From Fibrobacter sp. (GTDB lineage: Bacteria; Fibrobacterota; Chitinivibrionia; Chitinivibrionales; Chitinispirillaceae), in the NCBI GenBank assembly GCA_012523595.1, contig JAAYIG010000172.1, positions 1-44,257 of the forward strand: a stretch of DNA of 44,257 nucleotides, given 5' to 3'. This document shows, piece after piece, positions 1-7,125 of the stretch. Each line of letters begins with the position of its first letter. The first letter of the stretch is position 1. A program made the position numbers and the translations under genes. The notes beneath the pieces were generated by a model, which saw only the letters and a program-made list of their open reading frames with translations, searched no databases and was not told the DNA's origin.

Positions 1-402
1 GAACACATGGTCAATCTATTCCGGCCATTAGAGGTATCCTCCGGTTTCGAACAGATTCAGGAGTTGGCAGAGTTTATGGTTCGGTTCATAGCTTTCTATG
101 TAATTGCTGATGCTGTACTCATTGTTTCCAGCGGTGCACTGAGAGGGGCCGGGGATACATTCTGGACTATGGTGATTTCTGTTTCCATGAATTTTATGTT
201 CGCGTTAACGGCATTTTTGATGTTTAATGTTTTTGGTGCCTCTCCAAAGGTTGTCTGGATTATGATAATTACCCTGTTCATTATATTTGGACCATTGCTC
301 TTTCTGCGTTTCAGGTCGGGTCACTGGAAGAAGAAACTGGTTTTTCTCAATCAGGTAGAGAGTGAAAGAGAAATAGGAGTGACAGCGGAAAGAGTGCAAT
401 GA
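1..402 (+). CDS. MATE family efflux transporter, C-terminal part (5' truncated by window edge)
   Basis: The reading frame is open from the first base of the window, so only the last 133 codons of the gene are present. The protein is hydrophobic with about three membrane segments. It contains the stretch SSGALRGAGDTFWTM, which matches the conserved 'RGAGDT' segment of the second half of MATE (NorM/DinF-type) cation-coupled exporters. The chain ends in a short basic, charged tail (SGHWKKK onward), which would be cytoplasmic. MATE proteins usually have about 450 residues and 12 helices, so roughly two thirds lies upstream. Substrate cannot be inferred. The gene is followed by a 185-bp repeat-rich gap before thioredoxin. 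The family assignment is fairly secure from the motif. Confidence 0.8.
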   Translation, partial: EHMVNLFRPLEVSSGFEQIQELAEFMVRFIAFYVIADAVLIVSSGALRGAGDTFWTMVISVSMNFMFALTAFLMFNVFGASPKVVWIMIITLFIIFGPLLFLRFRSGHWKKKLVFLNQVESEREIGVTAERVQ

Positions 403-421
403 TTCTTTTTCTCCGGTTAAA

Positions 422-582
422 ATCAGGTAAATCATCTTAATCAGATTAATCATAGTTAAAGACATTTCTGATCATCTTACTCAACGGTCAAATGGCATCA
501 CGGTTGCATTATTTATCAGGTAAATCATCATAATCAGGTTAATCATAGTTTAAGACATTTCCTAAACATCTTAATCAGAGGT
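422..582 (+). repeat. Two copies of a ~58-bp block made of 9-nt degenerate repeats, upstream of thioredoxin
   Basis: Copy one is 422-479 and copy two 515-573. They are nearly identical and separated by 35 bp of unrelated sequence. Each begins with four in-phase 9-nt units of the form ATCANNTWA (first copy: ATCAGGTAA, ATCATCTTA, ATCAGATTA, ATCATAGTT), followed by a shared 'aagacattt' segment. A further unit, ATCAGAGGT at 574-582, abuts the start of the thioredoxin gene and contains its likely Shine-Dalgarno sequence (GAGGT, 5 nt before ATG). Related units occur elsewhere in the window at about 16283-16320, 21160-21192 and, inverted, 33937-33971. Seen directly; function unknown. Confidence 0.8.
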
Positions 583-587
583 CTGGG

Positions 588-899
588 ATGACAAAAGAGA
601 CAACGGATGCCAATTTCAAGAATGATGTGATAGAGTCAGAAATTCCTGTGATAGTAGATTTCTGGGCTCCCTGGTGCGGGCCATGCAGGATGGTAAGTCC
701 GATTATGGACAGAATAAGTGAAAAGATGGCAGGGAAGGTGAAGGTTTTCAAGATCAATGTTGATGAAAATCCGGTTACATCAAACGAGTACGGTATAACC
801 GGAATTCCCACAGTAATAATATTTAAGGATGGGAAAATAGAGAGGGAGTTTGTAGGCGTGCAGCCTGAGGATGTTTATATTAGTGCCCTTGCCGCCTGA
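588..899 (+). CDS. trxA: Thioredoxin
   Basis: A 103-residue thioredoxin that reduces protein disulfides in the cytoplasm and is itself reduced by thioredoxin reductase. The redox-active site WCGPC lies at residues 29-33 (Cys30, Cys33), preceded by the usual VIVDFWAPWCGPC context. The cis-proline motif GIPT is present about 40 residues later, and the family's buried Asp is in VDFWA. Length is standard and there is no signal peptide. The ATG is preceded by GAGGT at a 5-nt spacing; that ribosome binding site falls inside a unit of the 9-nt repeat family that fills the upstream gap. The gene converges on the acyltransferase gene, with 6 bp between them, and no clear terminator is visible in that gap. 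Confidence 0.95.
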   Translation: MTKETTDANFKNDVIESEIPVIVDFWAPWCGPCRMVSPIMDRISEKMAGKVKVFKINVDENPVTSNEYGITGIPTVIIFKDGKIEREFVGVQPEDVYISALAA

Positions 900-905
900 A
901 AAACA

Positions 906-1781
906 TTACACAAACGGTATCTCTTCGTGAAGGAAATACCATTGTTCGCAGGCTAACCTGACCATGTTTTCCAGATGATGGTACATCATATCGAGCATAC
1001 CATCACGGTCAGGTGGAAGCTTGAACAGCTCAAGCTTATAGCTGTCATTGCCGTCTCTTATCATAAAAGCGGTAAAAAGATCCACAGTTGCATTAGTAAA
1101 TGCCAGAAGCTTGTCAAGTCCCGAGCCACCGTATACTTTTTTCCCGAAAAGAAAAACCGGCTTTGAGTATGGTGTCTTCTCATCAAAAACCGAAACCAGC
1201 ACCTCTTTGCGCCTGATTGCAGCCGCCATTTCAAGCGCTGCTGCTGTTCCGGGTTTGCCGATCTCTATGAATTTTATTGGCCCAAACAGCCCGCTTTCCT
1301 CCATGTGCCTTGACTGCTGCGCGGCCATTCTGGAAAACTGCTCTGTTGTAAAACGCAATGCGGCATTGAGCGGAACCTTGTAAGTAGAAAGAGATGGAAC
1401 CAGAAACTCGACTGCTCCAAAATGCGCTATTGTCAGAAGAATCCCATTTCCACTCTCGATTGATTTACGCAGAATACCAGCGGCATCAGAGCAATCCACA
1501 TGCTTTTTCAGAAATGAGTGGTAGAAGTCCGCTCCTCCGCACAACGGAAGGAGTTTTTCATAGTAGTGGAGTATAACATTGATCTTGATTTTCTCTACAA
1601 GCTCTGCGGTAAAAGGTATCTCCAGCTTGCGGAGATTCTCTGTTATTAATTCTACCTCACCGGGATTTTCAGAATACCAGCGTTTCCCCCTGTCCAATAC
1701 TTCTCTTTTAAGCTCTTCGGGATTACTGCCGCTAATATTCCTGAGCAATTCAGGAGATTGTATGTACCTGCTAAGACTCAT
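906..1781 (-). CDS. LpxL/HtrB-type lysophospholipid acyltransferase
   Basis: A 291-residue protein of the lipid A late-acyltransferase (LPLAT) family, which transfers a fatty acyl chain to a lipid acceptor at the inner membrane. The catalytic HX4E motif is seen as His120 and Glu125 in AHFGAVEF. The C-terminal QWYFL stretch matches the 'EQW' end region of LpxL-like proteins. The N-terminal transmembrane anchor of LpxL is not obvious, so the acceptor may not be lipid A. The ATG at 1781 overlaps the last base of the upstream radical SAM gene's stop (TGATG); a TTG one codon earlier could also start translation. The tight coupling means the two enzymes are translated together and probably act on the same lipid or acyl-bearing molecule. 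Confidence 0.75.
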   Translation of the reverse strand: MSLSRYIQSPELLRNISGSNPEELKREVLDRGKRWYSENPGEVELITENLRKLEIPFTAELVEKIKINVILHYYEKLLPLCGGADFYHSFLKKHVDCSDAAGILRKSIESGNGILLTIAHFGAVEFLVPSLSTYKVPLNAALRFTTEQFSRMAAQQSRHMEESGLFGPIKFIEIGKPGTAAALEMAAAIRRKEVLVSVFDEKTPYSKPVFLFGKKVYGGSGLDKLLAFTNATVDLFTAFMIRDGNDSYKLELFKLPPDRDGMLDMMYHHLENMVRLACEQWYFLHEEIPFV

Positions 1782-3109
1782 CAATGTGCCATTTCATTCA
1801 GGGACTTGGAAACTGAATCACTCAAAGAGAAAGACCTCAGGGTGTCACCATGCTGTTTGTCACTGTAAAAGGATTTCCACAGGTAATAAAAACCATCCAT
1901 TAGTTCTTTTTCAGTGAAATTTTTTGGCTTGAAAACGATGTTGCCGTGGTTCCATCGCGAGTAATCCCTGTGAAGAATTCTGTTCTCAGCCTCACACTGT
2001 TTCCCGAAAGGTGTTCCCGGGAATGGTGTGATAATGTAGAATTCAGCAAGATCAATTTTACTTTCGTAGGCGAATCTGAGTATCTTGTCGAAAACCCCTG
2101 AATCCTGATTATCAAATCCAACACCGAAAGAGGCAAAGAAATGTATACCCGCATCTTCTATCATTCTGACAAGATCGATTCCTTTCTGCCACTCATCTTT
2201 TGTGCATTCCGGACTCAAAAGGCGGGATGATACTCTGTCGAATCCAAAGATCGTATAGATCGAACTGGCGCCGCCTTCCCTGAGCTTCCTGTAGAATTCC
2301 GGATCAGGCATCATCATCATCGTTGATGCAAGAAAGATGTTAACATTGAGATCTTTTGTCTGTTCCATCAGCTTCAGCAGGAAAATCGAGTACTTCTTTC
2401 CGGGCAGCATGATAGTGTCATCGGCGATGTAGAACTCCTTATAGGGCATCCCTTTTATATCTTCGATTATATTTTCAACAGGGCGTAAACGCACAGAAGT
2501 TCCCTCTTTTCCGGGAATAGGGCAACCTCCGCACTGCACCGGACATCCGCGGGTAGTCAACACAAGATGTGCATCCCACTTGTAAACATCACGGGGAAAT
2601 ATGTCCCGCTTGGGAACAGGGAATTGGTCAAGAGAATAGGGGATACTGTGGGTGTAGAACTTTTTAAGTGATCCTTTTGCGCAATCCTCCAGAATTTCAT
2701 TCCACACCGGTTCAACTTCCCCGATACAGACTGAGTCGGCATGGGTAATTGCCTCATCTGGAAGAGCCGAAGGATGGATTCCTCCCAATATGACATTCTT
2801 TTTTCTCTTCCGGAATTCATCGGCGATTTCATAAGCGCGCTTTGCCTGGGGAGTAAAACAGCTTATGGCAACCAGATCGACATCCTCATCGTAATCTATT
2901 TCCTGGCGTATATTATCATCAGTTAAATTCAACTGGACTTCGGGAGGAGTAAGGGCAGCAATGATCGGGATCGCCAGTGAGGGAGGCATGGTATAATTGC
3001 CTACCAGGTATCTTTTCAGATGAGAATCAAGCTCATGATGACCTTCCAGAAACTTGCGGAAATGTGGATAAATACATCGTACTTTCAAATCACTGACCCG
3101 TTTTGCCAT
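1781..3109 (-). CDS. Radical SAM protein with N-terminal B12-binding-like domain
   Basis: A 442-residue two-domain enzyme. Residues about 5-150 look like the Rossmann-type cobalamin-binding domain common in class B radical SAM enzymes (segments VDLVAISCFTPQA and NVILGGIHPSALPDEA), but without the DxHxxG cobalamin-ligand motif. The radical SAM core follows, with the 4Fe-4S cluster motif CX3CX2C at Cys189, Cys193 and Cys196. The C-terminal part (FYIITPFPGTPFGKQ and onward) resembles the region seen in HpnP/HpnJ-like and other lipid- or methyl-modifying members. It is translationally coupled to the acyltransferase gene, so a role in modifying a membrane lipid is plausible but inferred. AAGGA lies a few bases before the ATG. 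The substrate is unknown. Confidence 0.75.
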   Translation of the reverse strand: MAKRVSDLKVRCIYPHFRKFLEGHHELDSHLKRYLVGNYTMPPSLAIPIIAALTPPEVQLNLTDDNIRQEIDYDEDVDLVAISCFTPQAKRAYEIADEFRKRKKNVILGGIHPSALPDEAITHADSVCIGEVEPVWNEILEDCAKGSLKKFYTHSIPYSLDQFPVPKRDIFPRDVYKWDAHLVLTTRGCPVQCGGCPIPGKEGTSVRLRPVENIIEDIKGMPYKEFYIADDTIMLPGKKYSIFLLKLMEQTKDLNVNIFLASTMMMMPDPEFYRKLREGGASSIYTIFGFDRVSSRLLSPECTKDEWQKGIDLVRMIEDAGIHFFASFGVGFDNQDSGVFDKILRFAYESKIDLAEFYIITPFPGTPFGKQCEAENRILHRDYSRWNHGNIVFKPKNFTEKELMDGFYYLWKSFYSDKQHGDTLRSFSLSDSVSKSLNEMAH

Positions 3110-3281
3110 AAGAATCCTTGATGTCTTGTTTCAACCACTCTCAATAGCAGTGTTGTTGAGCACTGATGAGGTTATCTATAGATAGCATCTTAAAGGAGCA
3201 GATTTAAATAAAAATAGTATGGAGTACGGGAAATTGCGAGATTGTTGTTTTGAAAACCCGATTTTGGTTTGTTCTTGGACT

Positions 3282-3842
3282 CTATTGCACCGGTTCAGGA
3301 GTAGTGGCAGAGATTCTCCCGCAAGCGATTTTCTGACCGGCTGGCCCTGTCTGGAAATTGTCCGGCCCGGAGAAAATGATTATGGAACGACCCAGAACTG
3401 AGAAAGACGATCCCGGAACAACATCGAGACAGGGAACTTCAACCTCCACTTCTGCTTTGCCATCTCCATTGGCTGTTATGTTTGGAAGGATACCTGCCCG
3501 TTTCTGGCTTGGTGAGAGCCATGGCTGGCCATGGCTCTGTGCATTGCCTGGATCAAAATCGGTAAGGACACTGCCGGAGTCACAGGTTCCGTTCATGATA
3601 TGCATGGCGTATGTACTCTCAGGAAGTAATCCCTCGATCTCTCCGGTGACTACAAGACCTCTCCCCTCAACCAGATTAAAGTAGAGTGTCCCCTTGATAG
3701 TGTTTGGAAGAAAACCGGTTATTTCTGCTCTTGCAAGTGCCTCATCAGGTGATGATCCCCCATTTCCGTCACGGCGCTGGAAGACAGTGCATTGAACTGC
3801 CAGTATCAAAGCTGTAAGCAGCATTACTCTGAAATGGTTCAT
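3282..3842 (-). CDS. Secreted Cu/Zn superoxide dismutase-fold protein with degenerate metal site
   Basis: A 186-residue exported protein. Residues 1-18 form a signal sequence ending at a cysteine (LAVQC), an imperfect lipobox. Residues about 48-178 align with the SodC fold: the segments TYAMHIMNGTC, GRSIIIFSGPDNF and KIACGRI correspond to the canonical FHIH..G.C, GRS/T..VH..DD and R.ACGVI blocks. Compared with true SodC the metal ligands are mostly lost. His81 and His104 remain, but the other positions read Met83, Asp95, Arg115, Ile118 and Phe157, and the active-site Arg is Lys171. The disulfide cysteines (Cys87, Cys174) are kept. Dismutase activity is therefore unlikely; a structural or binding role is inferred. 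GGGAG precedes the ATG. It stands alone between divergent and convergent neighbours. Confidence 0.75.
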   Translation of the reverse strand: MNHFRVMLLTALILAVQCTVFQRRDGNGGSSPDEALARAEITGFLPNTIKGTLYFNLVEGRGLVVTGEIEGLLPESTYAMHIMNGTCDSGSVLTDFDPGNAQSHGQPWLSPSQKRAGILPNITANGDGKAEVEVEVPCLDVVPGSSFSVLGRSIIIFSGPDNFQTGPAGQKIACGRISATTPEPVQ

Positions 3843-4024
3843 AGTTTTCTCCCTGTAGAGAAGGCCTTTTTGATACAGAAATTAGAAATTGCAAATGGAG
3901 TGCCTGAGATTAATGCTCAGCCCTTGCCGGGGATAATAAAAACAGTCCATAATCGTAGTTGCTTTAGAATAAAAGGAACATTATATTAAGCACCTTACCT
4001 TGAAAAACAGGAGATACAGAGCAA

Positions 4025-4873
4025 ATGAATACCTTGAAAACAACTGTTCTGCTGGGAGCTCTTACAGGCCTTCTGGTTGTCCTGGGTAATTACCTGGGAG
4101 GATCACATGGAGCAACAATGGCTCTTATTATTGCAGGAGTCATGAATTTTGGTTCCTGGTGGTTTTCCGATAAAATTGTGCTGGCAATGTACAGGGCAAA
4201 AGAGGTCTCGAAGGGTGATGCGCCGGTACTTTACAATGTCGTTGAGAGGCTGGCGGAACGCACCCGGATGCCAATGCCCAAAGTTTACATAATCAATAGT
4301 GAATCACCAAACGCTTTTGCAACTGGCCGCAACCCCAGTCACGCATCCGTGGCAGCGACTGTGGGGATCCTGCGCCTGCTGAGTGAGGATGAGCTGGAAG
4401 GGGTCATGGCTCACGAGCTTGCCCATGTTCAGAACCGGGATACTCTGACCAGCACTATTGCAGCCACAATAGCAGGTGCGATTACCTGGATTGCGCACAT
4501 GGTGCAGTGGTCCGCAATGTGGGGCGGGATGCGCAGAGATGATAACGATCGCGGCGGAGCCCTGGGAGCGCTGGCTATGGCCATACTGGCGCCACTAGCC
4601 GCAATGCTGATCCAGATGGCAATCTCAAGATCCAGAGAGTATGCTGCAGATGAATCAGGGGCAAGGATCAGCGGGAAACCCCTCTCACTTGCAAACGCAC
4701 TCTCCAAACTCCAGAGAGGCTCTCAGATGATTCCCATGGCCGGGGGAAGCCCCTCTACAGCCCACCTCTTTATAGTTAATCCGTTCCGTGGCGGGATAGC
4801 ATCACTTTTCAGCACTCATCCGCCAATGGAAGAGAGAATTAAGAGGCTCCAGGCCCTTGCGAGGCAGATCTGA
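4025..4873 (+). CDS. htpX: Membrane zinc metalloprotease HtpX (M48)
   Basis: A 282-residue inner-membrane protease of the M48B family that degrades misfolded membrane proteins together with FtsH. The zinc motif HEXXH is at His130-Glu131-His134 ([13 protein letters not shown]). The third ligand is Glu204 in the conserved EYAADESGA segment. Two N-terminal hydrophobic segments (residues about 5-22 and 30-50) and further hydrophobic stretches after the zinc motif (about 140-165 and 180-200) match the HtpX topology. Length is usual for the family. GGAG lies about 11 nt before the ATG. A strong hairpin follows the stop at 4882-4904. The gene appears monocistronic. Confidence 0.95.
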   Translation: MNTLKTTVLLGALTGLLVVLGNYLGGSHGATMALIIAGVMNFGSWWFSDKIVLAMYRAKEVSKGDAPVLYNVVERLAERTRMPMPKVYIINSESPNAFATGRNPSHASVAATVGILRLLSEDELEGVMAHELAHVQNRDTLTSTIAATIAGAITWIAHMVQWSAMWGGMRRDDNDRGGALGALAMAILAPLAAMLIQMAISRSREYAADESGARISGKPLSLANALSKLQRGSQMIPMAGGSPSTAHLFIVNPFRGGIASLFSTHPPMEERIKRLQALARQI

Positions 4874-4881
4874 GCATTTCT

Positions 4882-4904
4882 GTGTGCCGGCCATTCCGGC
4901 ACAC
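4882..4904. terminator. Intergenic hairpin between convergent htpX and DUF72 gene
   Basis: A perfect 9-bp inverted repeat (GTGTGCCGG / CCGGCACAC) with a 5-nt loop lies 8 bp after the htpX stop and 10 bp from the stop of the opposite-strand gene. Neither side has a strong T-run, so it may be a bidirectional but weak terminator or an mRNA 3'-end stabiliser. Confidence 0.6.
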
Positions 4905-4914
4905 TTGAGTTCCC

Positions 4915-5631
4915 TCATAAAAATTCCTTGAGACGAATGCAATTTTTTACTGCGAACCCGCCGATGTCATTGTTGAAATAGGCATAGACAGATAATTCCT
5001 TTTTTAATTGCTCCCGTATCCATTCCGCCCAGGAACTCAGGCGATCATCCGGATAGTCTCCTCCATATCGGGAATCGTGCCCGTGAAACCGGATGTAAAC
5101 AGTATCAGCAGTGATGATTTTATCGGTGGCCAGACCAGACATATCATGAATACAGAAAGTATGTCCCCGCTCTCTTAACAGAGCGTAGGTTTCCTCTGAA
5201 TACCAGGAGACATTACGGAACTCAAAGGCAAATGCCTGGTCTGATGGTAGCCGGGCTGTAAAATCATCGAGACGTTTTAGATCGCTCTTGAGATTGGGGG
5301 GGAGCTGGATAAGTATGATGCCTGTTTTCGGTTTTAAAGGTTCCATTGAAGAGAAAAACCATTCCAATTCCCGGTCACAATTTTTAAGTCTCCTGACATG
5401 TGAAACCAGACGTGACATCTTTACAGCGAATCGGAAATTTGCCGGTGAGCGGTTATACCAGCCAAGTGCTGTTTTTATTGTGGGGATCCGGTAAAAAGAT
5501 GCATTGAGTTCTACAGTATCAAACCTGCTGCTGTAGTACTCGAACCAGCGTTTTTTGGGAACTGTATCCGGATAAAAGACTCCTTTCCAATGATCATAGG
5601 TCCATCCGGACGTGCCAAGATAGCAGGCCAT
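4915..5631 (-). CDS. DUF72 (YecE-like) family protein
   Basis: A TIM-barrel-like protein of the DUF72/YecE family, whose biochemical role is not established. Family hallmarks are the N-terminal YLGTSGWTYDHWKG, the segment FDTVELNASFYRIP, the middle FEFRNVSWY and the late YIRFHGHDSRYGGDY. The C-terminal VYAYFNNDIGGFAVKN corresponds to the usual 'FNNd..g.Av.NA' end. I place the start at the ATG at 5631 because the GTSGW block normally sits within the first ten residues. A GTG at 5697 in the same frame would add 22 unrelated residues, and neither has a strong ribosome binding site. It lies downstream of, and in the same direction as, a small lipoprotein gene, and may be co-transcribed with it. 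Confidence 0.85.
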   Translation of the reverse strand: MACYLGTSGWTYDHWKGVFYPDTVPKKRWFEYYSSRFDTVELNASFYRIPTIKTALGWYNRSPANFRFAVKMSRLVSHVRRLKNCDRELEWFFSSMEPLKPKTGIILIQLPPNLKSDLKRLDDFTARLPSDQAFAFEFRNVSWYSEETYALLRERGHTFCIHDMSGLATDKIITADTVYIRFHGHDSRYGGDYPDDRLSSWAEWIREQLKKELSVYAYFNNDIGGFAVKNCIRLKEFL

Positions 5632-5733
5632 GGAGATTAGTGGGGCAATTTGGGGACCACGAAATTTATGGGGAGGCTGAGTCCATAACTCCCCCACAGA
5701 TGAAATCAGAAAAGAAGGAAAAAGGGTGGGTTT

Positions 5734-6147
5734 TTAGAACACTTCTGCCCCGGAAGAATCCAGAGCTGCTTTGTTTTTGGGGTTTCCCATGGCGTTCATA
5801 ATCCACTTATACTCTTTATAGCCGCCTGGAAGCCCTGCACGGACACAGATCCTGTCCTGTGCTGCTGAGAAAACCTCCTGATACCGCATTCTTCTTTCCG
5901 GTTCCTCTATTTTGAAGGAATCAGAATACATCGTAGTCAATGAATCCAGAAGCGGGTTGCATGACAGCCAGATTTTTATCTTCTCTGCAGAGATGACAGA
6001 ATCCCGGGGAGGAACGAAATTAACCGGCTTTGTTTCGCTCTGAACACTTAGAGTCTGGGGAGGAGTATCTGAAGAACTCTTCTTCTGCTTACATCCCGGA
6101 ACTAACATAAGAACGACCAGGATGAGGGCTGCAGTAAAAGGCTTCAT
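5734..6147 (-). CDS. Small lipoprotein of unknown function
   Basis: A 137-residue protein with a clean lipoprotein signal: positive start (MKPF), hydrophobic core, then lipobox LVPGC at residues 15-19. The mature part starts with a Ser/Lys-rich linker and continues as a soluble helical region with two spaced cysteines (in LSCNPLL and RICVRAG). I do not recognise the family. A strong Shine-Dalgarno sequence (AAAGGAGAG) precedes the ATG, supporting a real gene. It is divergent from rsmA and upstream of the DUF72 gene. Predicted to be membrane-anchored on the periplasmic side. Confidence 0.7.
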   Translation of the reverse strand: MKPFTAALILVVLMLVPGCKQKKSSSDTPPQTLSVQSETKPVNFVPPRDSVISAEKIKIWLSCNPLLDSLTTMYSDSFKIEEPERRMRYQEVFSAAQDRICVRAGLPGGYKEYKWIMNAMGNPKNKAALDSSGAEVF

Positions 6148-6324
6148 TCATCTCTCCTTTTGAGAACGGATGGTGCATATTAAAGAATTTTATTTAAATT
6201 TAATACTGGGAGTATCTGTATAACAATCATATCCTTTGATTTCGCAGCAGAACAATGGCAAAATTCACCCCTGGGGCTAATCTGTAATTGTTTCTGTTAT
6301 GAAATGAATTTGGGAAACAGTTTT

Positions 6325-7125
6325 ATGAGGCCAAAAAAACACCTTGGGCAGCACTTTCTGACCTCAACGAGGTATGCTGAAAGAATTGCTGAATCGGTTC
6401 CGGCCGGCTCCGGTGAAAATGTGCTGGAGATCGGGCCTGGACAGGGTGCACTGAGTGTTTACCTGAAAAAGCGTTTCCCGGATTTTCATCTGGTGGAAGT
6501 TGATCCTGAGGCGGTTGAGAGGCTCAGAGAGAAACTTGGTGAGGGCAGGCATGTCATTCATAATCAGGATATTATGGAATTCGATTACTCCACAGCCGGA
6601 TTTCCGCTTCATGTTGTCGGAAATCTTCCATACTCAATCGCAGCGCTGATACTAAAGAAGACACTTTACTATGGAAATGATATTCTTTCCTGTACTTTCA
6701 TGGTACAACGAGAAGTTGGTGAGAGGATCGCATCGGGACCACACAGTAAAACCAACGGGTTTCTGACAATTTTCTGTGCGTTTTTCGGAACCCCCAGGAT
6801 CCTCTTTCATGTTCCACCCGGGGCTTTCTTCCCCAGACCTAATGTTGATTCAACTGTATTTCAGATAATAATCGATGAAGATCTTGAAACGAAACTTGAG
6901 AGAGACAAGTGGGAGACTTTCTTTGCATTCGTCAGCAGGGGATTTTCACAGCGAAGAAAGACCCTGGCCAAGGTTCTGGGAGATGGTCTGATATCAAAGC
7001 AGGATTACCGCCGGATTTTTGAGGAATCAGGAATAGATCCCCTGTCCCGTCCCGAGGACCTCGATGTTAATCTGTGGCTGAAACTGTTCAGGAAATCACT
7101 TTCATTAAAAAAGGAACCTGTCTGA
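6325..7125 (+). CDS. rsmA: 16S rRNA dimethyladenosine transferase (KsgA/RsmA)
   Basis: This SAM-dependent methyltransferase dimethylates two adjacent adenines near the 3' end of 16S rRNA during late 30S assembly. The N-terminal family signature RPKKHLGQHFL is followed by SAM-binding motif I (VLEIGPGQGAL), the acidic end of strand 2 (LVEVDPEAV) and the catalytic motif IV NLPYSI. The C-terminal helical domain includes FSQRRKTLAKVL, typical for the family. Length is about 266 residues, as expected. I prefer the ATG at 6325 because the family starts just before KKHLGQHFL and GGGAA sits upstream; an in-frame ATG at 6304 lacks a ribosome binding site. The last codons overlap the probable 5' end of the next gene. 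Confidence 0.93.
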   Translation: MRPKKHLGQHFLTSTRYAERIAESVPAGSGENVLEIGPGQGALSVYLKKRFPDFHLVEVDPEAVERLREKLGEGRHVIHNQDIMEFDYSTAGFPLHVVGNLPYSIAALILKKTLYYGNDILSCTFMVQREVGERIASGPHSKTNGFLTIFCAFFGTPRILFHVPPGAFFPRPNVDSTVFQIIIDEDLETKLERDKWETFFAFVSRGFSQRRKTLAKVLGDGLISKQDYRRIFEESGIDPLSRPEDLDVNLWLKLFRKSLSLKKEPV

